From NCBI GenBank assembly GCA_011170285.1, contig DUEE01000026.1:1-64000 (forward strand): 64,000 bases of DNA, given 5' to 3'. A program made the position numbers and the translations under genes. The notes under the pieces were generated by a model that was not told the DNA's origin, did no database searches, and saw nothing but the letters and a program-made list of their open reading frames with translations. Of the stretch, positions 23,670 to 33,439 are shown piece by piece. The stretch's first letter is position 1; each line of letters begins with the position of its first letter. This DNA comes from Dehalococcoidia bacterium (GTDB lineage Bacteria > Chloroflexota > Dehalococcoidia > Dehalococcoidales > W498).

Positions 23670-24590
23670 GTGAACTTGTCAGTTCAACTTGCCCCTAAAA
23701 ATCAGCGGGGCTTATTACTAGCTAACCCAGTGATTACAGCCTCTGGCACCTTTGGTTACGGCACAGAGGATAGCCCTATATTTGATATTCAAAAGCTAGG
23801 GGCTATTGTCTGTAAAGGAACCACCCTCGAACCTAGAGATGGTAACCCTCAGCCTAGACTAGCTGAGACTTCTTGTGGCTTACTTAATTCAATTGGGCTA
23901 CAGAATATTGGGGTTAACGCCTTAATTAAAGAAAAGGCACCCCTTTGGGCAAGATGGCGGGTACCAGTCATCGTTAATATTGCCGGTGAAACCATTGACG
24001 AATACGCCAAGATAGCTAGTAAGCTGGATGGTGTAGCCGGAATTAGTGCTATTGAAGTAAATATCAGTTGCCCCAATATTAAAGCTGGTGGTTCTGAATT
24101 TGGGGCAAACCCCAAATCAGCCGCCGAAGTAACCGCCGCTGTCAGAGCAGCCACTTCTCTGCCGGTATTGGTTAAGCTAACCCCAAACACCAGTGATATA
24201 GCTAAGGTAGCTATGGCTGTGGCTGAAGCCGGAGCCGATGCCATATCCTTAATCAATACCTTAAAAGGTATGGTTATTGACATTTCCAAGCGCCGACCAC
24301 TGCTAGGCAGCATAACCGGAGGCTTATCCGGACCAGCCATAAAACCGGTGGCATTATATATGGTATATGAGGTAGCTAGTGCCGTAGAGTTACCAGTCAT
24401 TGGCTGTGGTGGCATTACTACCGCTAGCGATGCCATAGAGTTCCTCATGGCTGGAGCCAAAGCTATCCAGGTAGGTACCGCCAGCTTTACCAACCCTCGG
24501 GCTCCACTCGATATTCTAGATGGGATGGAGGAATTCATGAGAGACCAGGGAATAAAGGATATAGCCGATCTTATTGGCAAAGTAAGCTGA
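23670..24590 (+). CDS. pyrD: Dihydroorotate dehydrogenase, class 1B catalytic subunit
   Basis: This 306-residue FMN enzyme oxidises dihydroorotate to orotate in pyrimidine synthesis. It has ITASGTFGYG, GLQNIGVNAL, EVNISCPNIKAGG and the phosphate-binding GCGGITTASDAIEFLMAGA near the C-terminus. The catalytic Cys of class 1B enzymes is expected in the region around ETSCGLLN. The start is GTG with AAGGAG upstream. The electron-transfer subunit PyrK is not adjacent. pyrF lies 10 kb away on the other strand. Confidence 0.93.
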   Translation: MNLSVQLAPKNQRGLLLANPVITASGTFGYGTEDSPIFDIQKLGAIVCKGTTLEPRDGNPQPRLAETSCGLLNSIGLQNIGVNALIKEKAPLWARWRVPVIVNIAGETIDEYAKIASKLDGVAGISAIEVNISCPNIKAGGSEFGANPKSAAEVTAAVRAATSLPVLVKLTPNTSDIAKVAMAVAEAGADAISLINTLKGMVIDISKRRPLLGSITGGLSGPAIKPVALYMVYEVASAVELPVIGCGGITTASDAIEFLMAGAKAIQVGTASFTNPRAPLDILDGMEEFMRDQGIKDIADLIGKVS

Positions 24591-24970
24591 TACCCTCTTG
24601 TACTATTCTCCTTTATATAGCCGCCTGTGATGAGTGATTAATATAGATATCTAATGTATTCACCTGTGACATCCATCGGGCGAATGAGTAACTCTTTATC
24701 AGTGTTTCTGGCTACCGCAATAGTATATGACCTGCCGATTCTAGCCTACCTTGATTAGAAATTAGTTCACTGCACCAAGTAAGCACATGCTAGACTACTG
24801 TCGGTTCTATTGACATCTGTCGCCATCTTTGGTATTATTATTATTATGTTTCATCACATAGACTCGCAGAGAAGTTTCGGGTACCAAATGTGACCCACAT
24901 CCAAAAAAAGAATAAGAGCATCACACAGGAAGATGTGATGAGTACGGGAAGATCTGTAGGAGATGGAGAA
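24591..24970. other. Intergenic region without recognisable gene
   Basis: I see no gene, RNA or repeat that can be supported here. A GTG at 24890 extends the next frame upstream, but the better start is at 24971. Confidence 0.5.
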
Positions 24971-25720
24971 ATGGCTAAAAAACAGAAAGGAATACCCATT
25001 ACTAATTATGAGTCAATTAGGAGGCTTCTCCGTCGGAAGCTTTCAAGCAGAGGCTATCAGCGTCAGGACATCAGTAGCACTGACCAGGCTCTCGCTCAGT
25101 TACAAAGTAATCCAAATGCTATTATTGCATTGGTCTGCAAACTCGAAGCCAAAGATAGGTATACCAGTGGACATTCGCGGAGGGTCGCCGAAATATCTGT
25201 AGCTGTAGCCAGGGAGTTAGGCATACCACGAGACACCATTGAGAAGATAAGGCTTGGTGGGTGGGTTCATGGTGTCGGCAAGATAGGAGTCAGAGAATCC
25301 ATCTTAAATAAAAAGGGTCGGCTAACCGAGTCAGAGTATCGGCAGATAACATTTTACCCTGAAGTGGGGGAGCGCGTCTTAGCTCCCATTCTCAAAGATG
25401 AGGAAATTTTGAAGATAGTCAGGCATCACCATGAGCGCTATGATGGTGGTGGCTATCCTGACGGCCTGTCCGGCGCGCAGACATCGCTCGGTGCTAGAAT
25501 CCTGCAGGTGTCTGATGCCTTTGATGCCATGACATCCGAGCGTCCCTACCGGGACGCCATAAACACTGATTCTGCTTTTGCTGAGATAGACCGCTGCAAG
25601 GGAGCTCAATTTGACCCTGAAGTAGCCGGCGCTTTTCTCAGAATCAGAGAGTTCATATACGAGGTTGTTGGCATTGCCAGACCTGGGACTTACGGAACTC
25701 CTACACTAGCTGGTGTTTAA
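24971..25720 (+). CDS. HD-GYP domain protein with degenerate catalytic motif
   Basis: The ATG at 24971 follows AGGAG by eight bases and gives 249 residues; a GTG at 24890 is in frame but poor. The HD-GYP fold is clear: HSRRVAEISVAVARELG, then RHHHERYDGGGYPDGLSG and ARILQVSDAFDAM. In active cyclic-di-GMP phosphodiesterases the first signature is HDxGK and a later His is in xHPxxG. Here they read HGVGK and FYPEVG, so two metal ligands are lost. No receiver domain is attached. It is probably a catalytically weak or binding-only protein. Confidence 0.85.
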   Translation: MAKKQKGIPITNYESIRRLLRRKLSSRGYQRQDISSTDQALAQLQSNPNAIIALVCKLEAKDRYTSGHSRRVAEISVAVARELGIPRDTIEKIRLGGWVHGVGKIGVRESILNKKGRLTESEYRQITFYPEVGERVLAPILKDEEILKIVRHHHERYDGGGYPDGLSGAQTSLGARILQVSDAFDAMTSERPYRDAINTDSAFAEIDRCKGAQFDPEVAGAFLRIREFIYEVVGIARPGTYGTPTLAGV

Positions 25721-26266
25721 GAATTATCAAAACCGGGGAAGTGCTAGTATGCGAGCAAATGACCTGCTCAAAATAATGGTAGATAAAGGTGCCTATATGT
25801 TCGTTGTCAGCATTGATGGCACAAATTACTAATGGACAGTTCAAACAGCCGGATTAACGTTGTCGAACTGCCTCAGCATTACACTTACTAGAGGTTTGTC
25901 CCCTACCTCGGCGGTTTTCTCTCTTCTGAGCACAGAAAGTCTGGCGCCCACAGCAAGAAAAAGGGGATTCATATTAATGACTAGCTGTCCCTTTAGATGC
26001 TCAAGCAAAGCAGAGGTGAGCAGATTCTTATGCAGTGTGGGTAGTCCTTTGTGGTATACTTATCGTCAGATTTTACATCATATTTGTAGCGCTCCTAATA
26101 AATAACGCAGTAGTCAAAGGATTACAATAGATTTGGTTAGGCTATAATACCCTATGTCCAACCTGTTTACTATGTGTGGGCTTCAATCAAAGTCTAGAGG
26201 TAGATAAGATTAACTTGATAGAGCTATCAAAAACCGGCCTCGCTGTTTTAAAGGAAAAAGATAGTC
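25721..26266. other. Intergenic region with a possible pilT-like remnant
   Basis: At 25749-25832 a 27-codon frame reads MRANDLLKIMVDKGAYMFVV, which resembles the extreme N-terminus of PilT-type ATPases (LLxxMVxKGASDLHL) and stops at once. The similarity is short and may be chance. Nothing else in this stretch can be supported apart from a TATAAT near 26142 that could serve the next gene. Confidence 0.25.
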
Positions 26267-27514
26267 ATGAGGCAAAAGTGGCAACTTATAATCTTCGGCT
26301 TAATCCACATTCTAATCTTTACTATTATATTCAATAGTAACCTCTATGTTGGTGAAGGGAACCACGGTGCCGCTCTCTACTTTAACTATTCAACGAGGGT
26401 GATTGCCCTAGGTCAATTACCATACCAGGACTTTGCCGTAGAATATCCACCTCTGGCACTGATATTTTTTACTGTACCACGCCTTATCACCGCCAATCCT
26501 GCCACCTATGCTAATATTTTTGCCATCGAGATCTTACTTTTTAACTTACTAGGCTTATTCCTCATATCAGCCCTGGCACGGCGCCTGAATCTATCTCTTT
26601 GGAAAACACTTACCATTTATACCCTAGCTCTGCTCGCCATTGGTCCTATCATTGCCCGACGTTATGACCTTATCCCGGCTATAATGGTCCTTCTAGCCCT
26701 GTATGCCTTTTGCCAAGGTAAGCACAAGACTTCCTGGGCTCTTTTAGCCGTGGGGGTTATGACTAAATTGTATCCGGTTATCCTTGCCCCTATTTTCCTG
26801 CTGTATCACTGGCGGCATCGCCAGAATCGGCAGGCTATAGTCGGAGTTGCCACCTTTGTCATTACTACGGTGGCTATTGTGGTGCCCTGCCTCCTTCTCA
26901 GCCCTGACGGATTCTGGAATTCGATTACCTATCACGCTCAGCGTGGTCTTCAATGCGAGAGTACATATTCATCTTTTTTATTGCTGGGGCAAACCTTGGG
27001 GCTTACCTCGTTAGAAATAGAGTTTAGTTTTGGGTCATACAATTTAAGTTCTCCCCTGGCTGATATTCTAGCCAGGGTTTCGCCTCTGTTAATATTATTT
27101 TCATTAGTAGCCGTATATTGGTTCTTCCATAAGAATCAAGGTGGACGAGCAGTTGTCCAACAGACGCTCTCCCCTATTAATCAGCCGGATACCGCCCGAA
27201 TAGTAAACTATTCGATAATAGCCATACTTGCCTTTATGCTTACCAGCAAGGTTCTCTCCCCCCAGTTCATCATCTGGCTCTATCCTCTTATTCCACTGAT
27301 AGCCTGGCGCTGGCGACTCATCTCTTGGCTGATGTTTATTATGATTGGTCTGATGACCTATTTTATTTACCCTGTAGCCTATGGTGGTATTATAGAGGGC
27401 GACCCGATACCTCTAGTAATTGGAATGCTAGTCCTAAGAAATCTTTCGCTTATTATCCTGGCTTTCTTGCTGCCTTATGTAGACAACCAACCACAGCCAG
27501 ACCTGGCTAGGTGA
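26267..27514 (+). CDS. GT87-like membrane glycosyltransferase (DUF2029)
   Basis: This 415-residue protein has ten or more membrane segments. The first periplasmic loop reads LPYQDFAVEYPPLALIFF, with the acidic EYPPLA motif of GT-C mannosyltransferases of the DUF2029/GT87 type, followed by RRYDLIPA and a MTKLYP segment. Such enzymes use polyprenyl-phosphate sugars on the outer face of the membrane. Together with the following 504-residue membrane protein and the GT39 and DPM1 genes it forms a surface-glycosylation neighbourhood. Substrate unknown. Confidence 0.75.
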   Translation: MRQKWQLIIFGLIHILIFTIIFNSNLYVGEGNHGAALYFNYSTRVIALGQLPYQDFAVEYPPLALIFFTVPRLITANPATYANIFAIEILLFNLLGLFLISALARRLNLSLWKTLTIYTLALLAIGPIIARRYDLIPAIMVLLALYAFCQGKHKTSWALLAVGVMTKLYPVILAPIFLLYHWRHRQNRQAIVGVATFVITTVAIVVPCLLLSPDGFWNSITYHAQRGLQCESTYSSFLLLGQTLGLTSLEIEFSFGSYNLSSPLADILARVSPLLILFSLVAVYWFFHKNQGGRAVVQQTLSPINQPDTARIVNYSIIAILAFMLTSKVLSPQFIIWLYPLIPLIAWRWRLISWLMFIMIGLMTYFIYPVAYGGIIEGDPIPLVIGMLVLRNLSLIILAFLLPYVDNQPQPDLAR

Positions 27515-27602
27515 ACAGCCAGCCAGAAGAAGATTGCCGAATATCTGTTGATTATACTGTAGATAGATATGACTAGTAAGCTCTTGCCTACAGTATTACA
27601 AG

Positions 27603-29117
27603 ATGTTAGGCTACTATGTAATGAACGAACAGCGAATAAAACTAAGAGAAAACATATTATTCTGGACTCTCCTAGCCTTGGTTTTGTCAGTGTTAATCTA
27701 TTCTCCCTTACACTATGGATTCATTTATCCCACTGGGGGAGATGATACAGCACACCACATAAGATGCCTGAATAACCTCACCGAAAATTTCGGCTATGTA
27801 AAAAACATGGGTTATTATGGTCTTACTCTTCTAACACCTTTTACATATATGGGTCTTTCTTCCATAACTGTGTTTAGTGTATTCAACTACGCGGTAATAC
27901 TGGCAGTCTTTGTAACCTTATGGATATTGGTTAGAAGATTTTATGGTCTTGTAGGCGCAGCTTTAAGTTTCTATATAAGTGTATTTATAGTTATGGGAAT
28001 CTGGTATTATTTTGATGACGGAACAATCTTTAATATCTTCAATCTGTATGTGGTAGGCATTCTAGCTATATTTAGCCTATGTATATGGTTAGAATCAGGT
28101 AAATATAAGTGGCTTTTAATCTCAGGATTCTTATTCATTATGACCTCCCTTGTACACAGTTCTACATACCTATATTTAATGACTTCAATGCTACTATTCA
28201 TTGCCGGCTTTACTGTCTATCAGTTTATAAAGAAAGATAAAATTATGATAAGGAAAATCCTAAGTTTCGGAGCAGTATTTACCCTCTCCATATTGACTGC
28301 CTGGTTTACCTGGATGCACAAAGAACTACCAGCACTTGGGGGGAAGATGGTTAGTTCTATTACCCAGGGGACACCCACCTTTGTAGCACCTTTCAGCTTA
28401 CCCTTTTGGATTACCCATTACTTAAACATTGGGGTAATATATTTACTGGCACTAGCCTTAGTTATTCTGGCAATTATACTAATCAAAGGAAAATCGGAGG
28501 ATAAAAGAAATATCATAATCAAATTAAACCAGCCCCTTAGTTATATACTACTATCCTTTATTGTTGTTTTAACCGTTGGTACCTTCACCCTCCTCGGTTA
28601 TAATTGCGATAGATTTTCCAGAGATTTGGGAACTTTCATAGGTTTTACATCTTCAATACTACTGGGAGTAGCCATAACTAACTATAGACTTAAGTTTAAA
28701 CCTCACTTAATAATCCTCATGATAGGCATTTTACTAATAACAAACATACCAATACATAGATGGCTGGGAGATTATACGGCACTAAGACCCTGCGATATAC
28801 AAGCCATTGAGTATCTGAATACTATTCCTTCTAGTCAAGCAGAGGTCCAGGCTCTTCCCACAGTGGCTCCTTGGATATACCAATTATATACCGATGATAA
28901 TATAAACTACCAAAGAGTCTATGACCTGGAGGACTATGGAGAGGCAGATTATATACTTTACAGAAATAACCATATGACATACTTAACGAATACGCTAGGA
29001 ATAAAGGACCAAATACCCATGGATAGTGATACCCTGGAGCATTTAGAATCAGTGTCAAAGGTTGCCGAGTTTTATAGTGACAACAATATGATACAGATAT
29101 ACAAAGTTGTGAAATGA
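27603..29117 (+). CDS. Large membrane protein, probable GT-C glycosyltransferase
   Basis: This 504-residue protein has about twelve membrane helices. An early loop reads YPTGGDDTAHHIRCLNNL, where the Asp-Asp and His-His resemble the catalytic acidic loop of GT-C enzymes. The C-terminal soluble part (about 120 residues) contains RVYDLEDYGEADYILYRNN. An in-frame ATG at 27621 is an alternative start. AT-rich codon use relative to neighbours suggests possible transfer. The acceptor is unknown. Confidence 0.55.
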   Translation: MLGYYVMNEQRIKLRENILFWTLLALVLSVLIYSPLHYGFIYPTGGDDTAHHIRCLNNLTENFGYVKNMGYYGLTLLTPFTYMGLSSITVFSVFNYAVILAVFVTLWILVRRFYGLVGAALSFYISVFIVMGIWYYFDDGTIFNIFNLYVVGILAIFSLCIWLESGKYKWLLISGFLFIMTSLVHSSTYLYLMTSMLLFIAGFTVYQFIKKDKIMIRKILSFGAVFTLSILTAWFTWMHKELPALGGKMVSSITQGTPTFVAPFSLPFWITHYLNIGVIYLLALALVILAIILIKGKSEDKRNIIIKLNQPLSYILLSFIVVLTVGTFTLLGYNCDRFSRDLGTFIGFTSSILLGVAITNYRLKFKPHLIILMIGILLITNIPIHRWLGDYTALRPCDIQAIEYLNTIPSSQAEVQALPTVAPWIYQLYTDDNINYQRVYDLEDYGEADYILYRNNHMTYLTNTLGIKDQIPMDSDTLEHLESVSKVAEFYSDNNMIQIYKVVK

Positions 29118-29272
29118 TAATTTAGTATAATAATAAGTCTTGATTACATATTACTGATGTTATTAACTCTAGGAATATCCCACTTATCCTCCTGGCTTTC
29201 TGGTAACCATAATATAAGCAGCAGGTTATAACTTACCAGAGCCCCTAGCAATTATGACTTAACCTCTCACTA

Positions 29273-29479
29273 TCAATCAAAAGATAACGGCGTCAGAATG
29301 ACAAAGGTAGGCAGGTGAAGGAGTAAATAGGCTGGTTTGCTAGCCTCGCTATCCTTCTGAGCTTGCCCGTTTGCCCAGACCGAACCCGCTGGGCTGGAAC
29401 TAACTGAGCAGGGATTTGAACAAATGACCAACGAGGGGAATCGATTTATCAATGAGGTTATCGCCACCGGTAGGGTCAT
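29273..29479 (-). pseudogene. Duplicated 3' fragment of the neighbouring GT39-type gene
   Basis: About 105 bp around 29290-29390 match 29650-29745, the 3' part of the adjacent glycosyltransferase gene, on the same strand. The translated fragment reads KPAYLLLHLPTFVILTP, against IPAYLLLHLAAFAILTP in the full gene. There is no start and no catalytic part. This is either a tail duplication or the last trace of a second tandem copy. Confidence 0.65.
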
Positions 29480-29542
29480 TTACAGCCACCATATATGAAA
29501 CAGAACCAAACTATATAGGCTACGCCACGATAATTGATTTAT

Positions 29543-30811
29543 TTATGTGTTATATTGACCTTCTAAAGATGGTGATTTATCACTACTTAGAAAGAAACGG
29601 GCGAGGATATAAAGGGCAATACAGGCTGGCACTTTCCACCAGTATGGCACCGGCGTCAGGATGGCAAAAGCAGCCAGGTGAAGGAGTAAATAGGCTGGTA
29701 TTGCCAGTCTCGCTATCCTTCTGAATCTGCCCGTCTGCCCAGTCCTTCCAATCTCAGATAATTGGGTTAGCCCTAGAGCAAGACCGATACATATCACCCC
29801 TATGGTAGGATAAAAGTAGAAAATATAACTGATTCTATCGGTAATAAGGCTGGCTGGTATCCAGATTAAGTAGGTGCTGGTAAACCACGATATGCTAAAA
29901 ACAGCAATACTGCTACCTTTTATTGCCCTGAAGGTTATATACAATACCACAGGAATAATAAAAGCCCATATACTCGGGCTGATCATACAGACATAATGAG
30001 GGTCTAACCAATAGGTTAGTATCTCAGGGTGTATTATCCAGTCCCAGGGACGGCTGAGCATTTCTGAGGGATATATGGCAAAGGTAGACAGGCTTGATAT
30101 CCTCAGCATAGTCCCCGTCTGCACAATAGGATTGAGCAACTTGTGCCAGATAATAAAATCAAACAGGGGCATCAGGAGTAAGAATGATACTGGTGCTAAT
30201 AACATTGAGGTTACAAATTTCCTGGGGCGTACCTTCTTGCTGAAAAACCAGTGTAGCAATACCACTGGCAAGGCTAGAGCGCCACTCAGCTTAGCTAGTG
30301 CACTCAGCCCGATTGATAGTCCTGAAATTAGATACCGTCCCTTGAGATAAAGCCAAAACGAGCCCAGCATGAAAGTTAGGCTGTAGACATCCAACATAGC
30401 CACACTAGCCTGAACGAAGCTCAGGTTTTCAACAGACAATAAAAAAGTGGCTAAGAAAGATACTTTTTTGGATATGCTCAACTGGCGACAAATCAGGTAG
30501 AAAAGAACAATACAAATCGTTCCAAAGGCAACTGAAAAAAAACGCCAGCCAAAGGGATTATCACCAAACAGGAACATGCCAAAGGCGATGAACAACTTGC
30601 CTAGAGGTGGATGTTCTATATGCCATGTTCCCTCGCCCTGTAGAATATGTCTAGCGTCAGTAACATAGTATTGCTCATCAAAGAGAGGCTCATTGGGCTG
30701 CATAATGGTGCTGAAGTGCATAACTAATGTGACCAGCACTAACAGGCAAAGCCCGGTATATTCCCATCTGCCTAGTCGCTGCACCAGCTGTTTTACTATT
30801 TCCATGCCCAC
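29543..30811 (-). CDS. GT39-type dolichyl/polyprenyl-phosphate mannosyltransferase
   Basis: This 422-residue membrane enzyme has the PMT/GT39 signature in its first loop: PLFDEQYYVTDARHIL with the catalytic Asp-Glu, then WHIEHPPLGKLFIA, followed by about nine membrane helices. The family transfers mannose or another hexose from a polyprenyl-phosphate donor to proteins or lipids outside the cell. Its start overlaps the stop of the DPM1-type gene by 16 nt, so donor synthesis and use are in one operon. An ATG at 30805 is also possible as start. Confidence 0.85.
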   Translation of the reverse strand: MGMEIVKQLVQRLGRWEYTGLCLLVLVTLVMHFSTIMQPNEPLFDEQYYVTDARHILQGEGTWHIEHPPLGKLFIAFGMFLFGDNPFGWRFFSVAFGTICIVLFYLICRQLSISKKVSFLATFLLSVENLSFVQASVAMLDVYSLTFMLGSFWLYLKGRYLISGLSIGLSALAKLSGALALPVVLLHWFFSKKVRPRKFVTSMLLAPVSFLLLMPLFDFIIWHKLLNPIVQTGTMLRISSLSTFAIYPSEMLSRPWDWIIHPEILTYWLDPHYVCMISPSIWAFIIPVVLYITFRAIKGSSIAVFSISWFTSTYLIWIPASLITDRISYIFYFYPTIGVICIGLALGLTQLSEIGRTGQTGRFRRIARLAIPAYLLLHLAAFAILTPVPYWWKVPACIALYILARFFLSSDKSPSLEGQYNT

Positions 30812-31872
30812 AATATACTAAGGGTGTAGTTCCATAAAGTAGCTGCCACTATTCCGCCTAGCTCAGAAACAAGATAGAATATCCCCAAGAAATCGGTAAG
30901 CAACCAAAGTACCCCCATGTTGACCCCTAAGCCAGCGACACATACTAAATTGTATTTTAATAGGCGACCGAAGAATGATTTGGCGCCGGGCAAGCGCCGG
31001 TCAGGAAAAGTGAAGAAGTCATTAAGGATAAAGTTGGAGATGATAGAGGACTCTATGCTTATGGCTGCCGATAGAAGGTAAAATAGACCAACAAACTCGG
31101 TCAGTAACCAAAGCAGTCCCATGTTAACTAGTATGCCACTTAGCCCAACCAAGCAGAACTTGGCGAACCTCACTAGTTCACCCTTTCTCCTCATAAGGCT
31201 ATATATATGTTTCAGATAATCTATTTGTTGTCGGGCATTTAGTTTGCTTTCTCCCCCACTCCTGGTTCTGAAAGTGTAGCCAACTTCGGCTACGCTCTGA
31301 AATTCCCCCTCTATGAGTATTTCCAGAAGTATCTTATAACCAGTTGGCTTCAATTCAGTATTGCCTACTACCCGTCTATTGATCATAAAGAATCCTGATA
31401 CAGGGTCCTTAACCTTTCTGGTTGAGGGCAGCAGCAGGTGAGCTAGGAATATGGCTCCCTTTGAGATTATCCTCCTCATTAGCCCCCACCCCTGACAGCC
31501 TCCACCTTCTACATAACGACTGGCGATGGCTACATCGGCTCCACTTCCTATTTCTTTAAGCAGTTGAGGAATAACCTCAGGTGGATGCTGTAAGTCGGCA
31601 TCCATTACTCCTATTACTTCACTCTTTACATATCCCAATCCATCAACCACGGCTGAGGCCAAACCTCTCTTATTTTGGCGTATAATTACCTTAACCGGGT
31701 ATTTAGGTGATAATGCCGCAGCTACCTCAGCGGTGCCATCATTGCTACTATCGTCAATGAATATAATTTCATATTCATAGTTGGATAGAGCCTGGTCAAT
31801 CCGTCTAACCAGAGCAATAATATTATCCCTTTCATTATAGGTCGGTATGATGATAGAGACAGCCGTACTCAT
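30796..31872 (-). CDS. Polyprenol-phosphate glycosyltransferase (DPM1-type GT2) with GtrA domain
   Basis: The ATG at 31872 gives MSTAVSIIIPTYNERDNI, the normal start of the GT2 fold; the longer frame from 31956 is not needed. DxD-type residues are in VMDADLQHPPEVIPQLL and the acceptor-side motif is VAIASRYVEGG. The C-terminal 130 residues form a four-helix GtrA membrane domain whose two halves are similar (ILVNMGLLWLLTEFVGLFYLL and LGVNMGVLWLLTDFLGIFYLV). It makes the polyprenyl-phosphate sugar used by the GT39 enzyme downstream. Confidence 0.88.
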   Translation of the reverse strand: MSTAVSIIIPTYNERDNIIALVRRIDQALSNYEYEIIFIDDSSNDGTAEVAAALSPKYPVKVIIRQNKRGLASAVVDGLGYVKSEVIGVMDADLQHPPEVIPQLLKEIGSGADVAIASRYVEGGGCQGWGLMRRIISKGAIFLAHLLLPSTRKVKDPVSGFFMINRRVVGNTELKPTGYKILLEILIEGEFQSVAEVGYTFRTRSGGESKLNARQQIDYLKHIYSLMRRKGELVRFAKFCLVGLSGILVNMGLLWLLTEFVGLFYLLSAAISIESSIISNFILNDFFTFPDRRLPGAKSFFGRLLKYNLVCVAGLGVNMGVLWLLTDFLGIFYLVSELGGIVAATLWNYTLSILWAWK

Positions 31873-31989
31873 TAAGCGATAACTCCCATAATACCTGTAT
31901 ATCCCATTCCCCTGTGTTAAATTAGGGTTGCTGGGAAATTCTACCACAATTAGCATACTTTATGTGAAGGAATAAGAAGAAAAAGGAAT

Positions 31990-32300
31990 AAGCGGATTTA
32001 GCTTTCTAATATACAAAGGTAGTGTTTCGGAACTAGTGGAGAAAGAATACTACAAAGGACAGAAATTGGCTATGGTAAACCTGGGGTTACGCTTGGAGGA
32101 ACTAAGCAACCAACTACTGGAGTAGTTTGCTCGCGAGGGAACAAGATTATCGCTGAGCATATCCATAGAGGTGAAAGTAGCCTGCTCCTGGAAGAGACGA
32201 TTCCTCAACTCTATATTGAGGGATTATCTACACGGGATTCTGAAAAGGGCTCTCAGTCCGCTGCGGGCTCGGCAGTGTCCTTAAAAGGGATGTCCCCAGT
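31990..32300 (+). pseudogene. Degraded mutator-type transposase fragment
   Basis: The frames around 32200-32280 read QLYIEGLSTRDSEKG, similar to the segment LYLxGLSTRDFExAL of mutator-type (IS256 group) transposases. Upstream, VNLGLRLEELSNQLLE is broken by a stop. There is no intact frame and no ends were found. It is unrelated in position to the intact IS256 element at 53 kb. The region up to 32443 holds nothing else I can support. Confidence 0.35.
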
Positions 32301-32443
32301 AGCGTACTCCCATTGTAGTGATACAACCATAATTAATTTTCGCGGACCAGTCTCATTTTCATCGATTCAGGTGGTCTAGCCCAAATTTAGCCCCCTTGGC
32401 TTTTCTGGTAATTCAGGTGCTCTGACCCTGGATTTCATGATTA

Positions 32444-32520
32444 TGGTCGGGGTGAGAGGATTTGAACCTCCGACCACCTGAACCCCATTCAGGTGCGCTA
32501 CCTGGCTGCGCTACACCCCG
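32444..32520 (-). tRNA. tRNA-Pro (anticodon GGG), CCA encoded
   Basis: The minus strand gives a 7-bp acceptor stem CGGGGTG / CACCCCG, a GCGC D stem, an anticodon stem CCTGA / TCAGG with loop ATGGGGT (anticodon GGG, proline), and a T arm GAGG-TTCAAAT-CCTC. Discriminator A is followed by CCA at 32446-32444. It is intact, with no repeat of its ends nearby, so it is not an occupied integration site. Confidence 0.93.
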
Positions 32521-32676
32521 ATTTGCCTTGGCTTTCTTTCCAGCATATTAGCATACTTTTTCCCAGGGAGCAATAGTTATTCCTTGTACCCAATATGCTA
32601 TTTCGCATCCTGCTCATTAGCCAACTCTGCTCTTTCCGAACATTTGTGAGCTGGTTTCACCTACTTCGGTCTTCGC

Positions 32677-33345
32677 CTACCTCGAAAGGCTTTGCGTGTG
32701 TTGGTTGTAGCCTCTCTCGTTTTCGGGTAAGATGTCCTTCAGTAGTAGAGTCTGTCCCGTTTGTATAGCAATAAATCCGTATTTTTTCGGATGTGGTCAA
32801 TGGCTTTATTTAATTGCTCCAATCTCTAGACCGAGGAATCCAGCATGTCTAATTGTTTGCCCGTCTCAATTAGGTTTAATACCCCGATACCGATGAGGCG
32901 AACCGGTTGCTTCCCCGTCAATAGTGCTTTGCTTCTCTATCATAAATGACTTTGAGTATGATGCAGAAGCTTATCAGAGGCACTAAAATGGCTTCTGAGG
33001 GCATCCAGTAGTATACTAGATGGTTTATAATATAGTAATTACACCAAGCCGTTTATAATTCGTTCCGTTTTTTACCTATTCTCGGTAGTTCAGCTATGGG
33101 CGATGGTGCCAGAAAGGGTGAAAAGTCAGCCAGGATAACCATGAAGCATGGCTATACTTGGAAAAACTACTCTCTATAAAGTTGGCTTGGGGATAGAGGC
33201 GGCAGACAGTAATAAGTGGCATACCATCACGCAAGCCAAAGACTCTGGCTTCGTATGAGGCAGAGGCAAACCCTGACATAATCACCACAACCTTGACATG
33301 CAGACGGATGAAACATGGGTATATCATAGGGTTCTTCTTGCTTAA
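32677..33345 (-). pseudogene. dinB: Decayed DNA polymerase IV gene
   Basis: Pieces of DinB can be read in order on the minus strand. The N-terminal finger region ASASYEARVFGLRDGMPL and CRLYPQANF lies near 33150-33270. An LPRIGKK hinge trace is near 33080. The little-finger strand PVRLIGIGVLNLIETGKQL is near 32850-32900. The C-terminal tail, AIQTGQTLLLKDILPENERG, ends at 32677. Catalytic parts are missing, and frames change with a TAG after LDSSV. The total is about 0.67 kb against 1.2 kb for a normal gene, so it is a clear relic. Confidence 0.7.
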
Positions 33346-33439
33346 TTAGTTTATGAGAGCATACCTGTGCGGCAAGACAGATTCCTTTATTGTACTTTTC
33401 GGGGTGGCAATTATAAGGGTTTACTAGAGCTTGCAGGTA

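Noticed and set aside
23849..24580. 243-codon frame antisense to pyrD
   Set aside because: The long frame results from the codon bias of pyrD on the other strand. It has no domain and no start signal.
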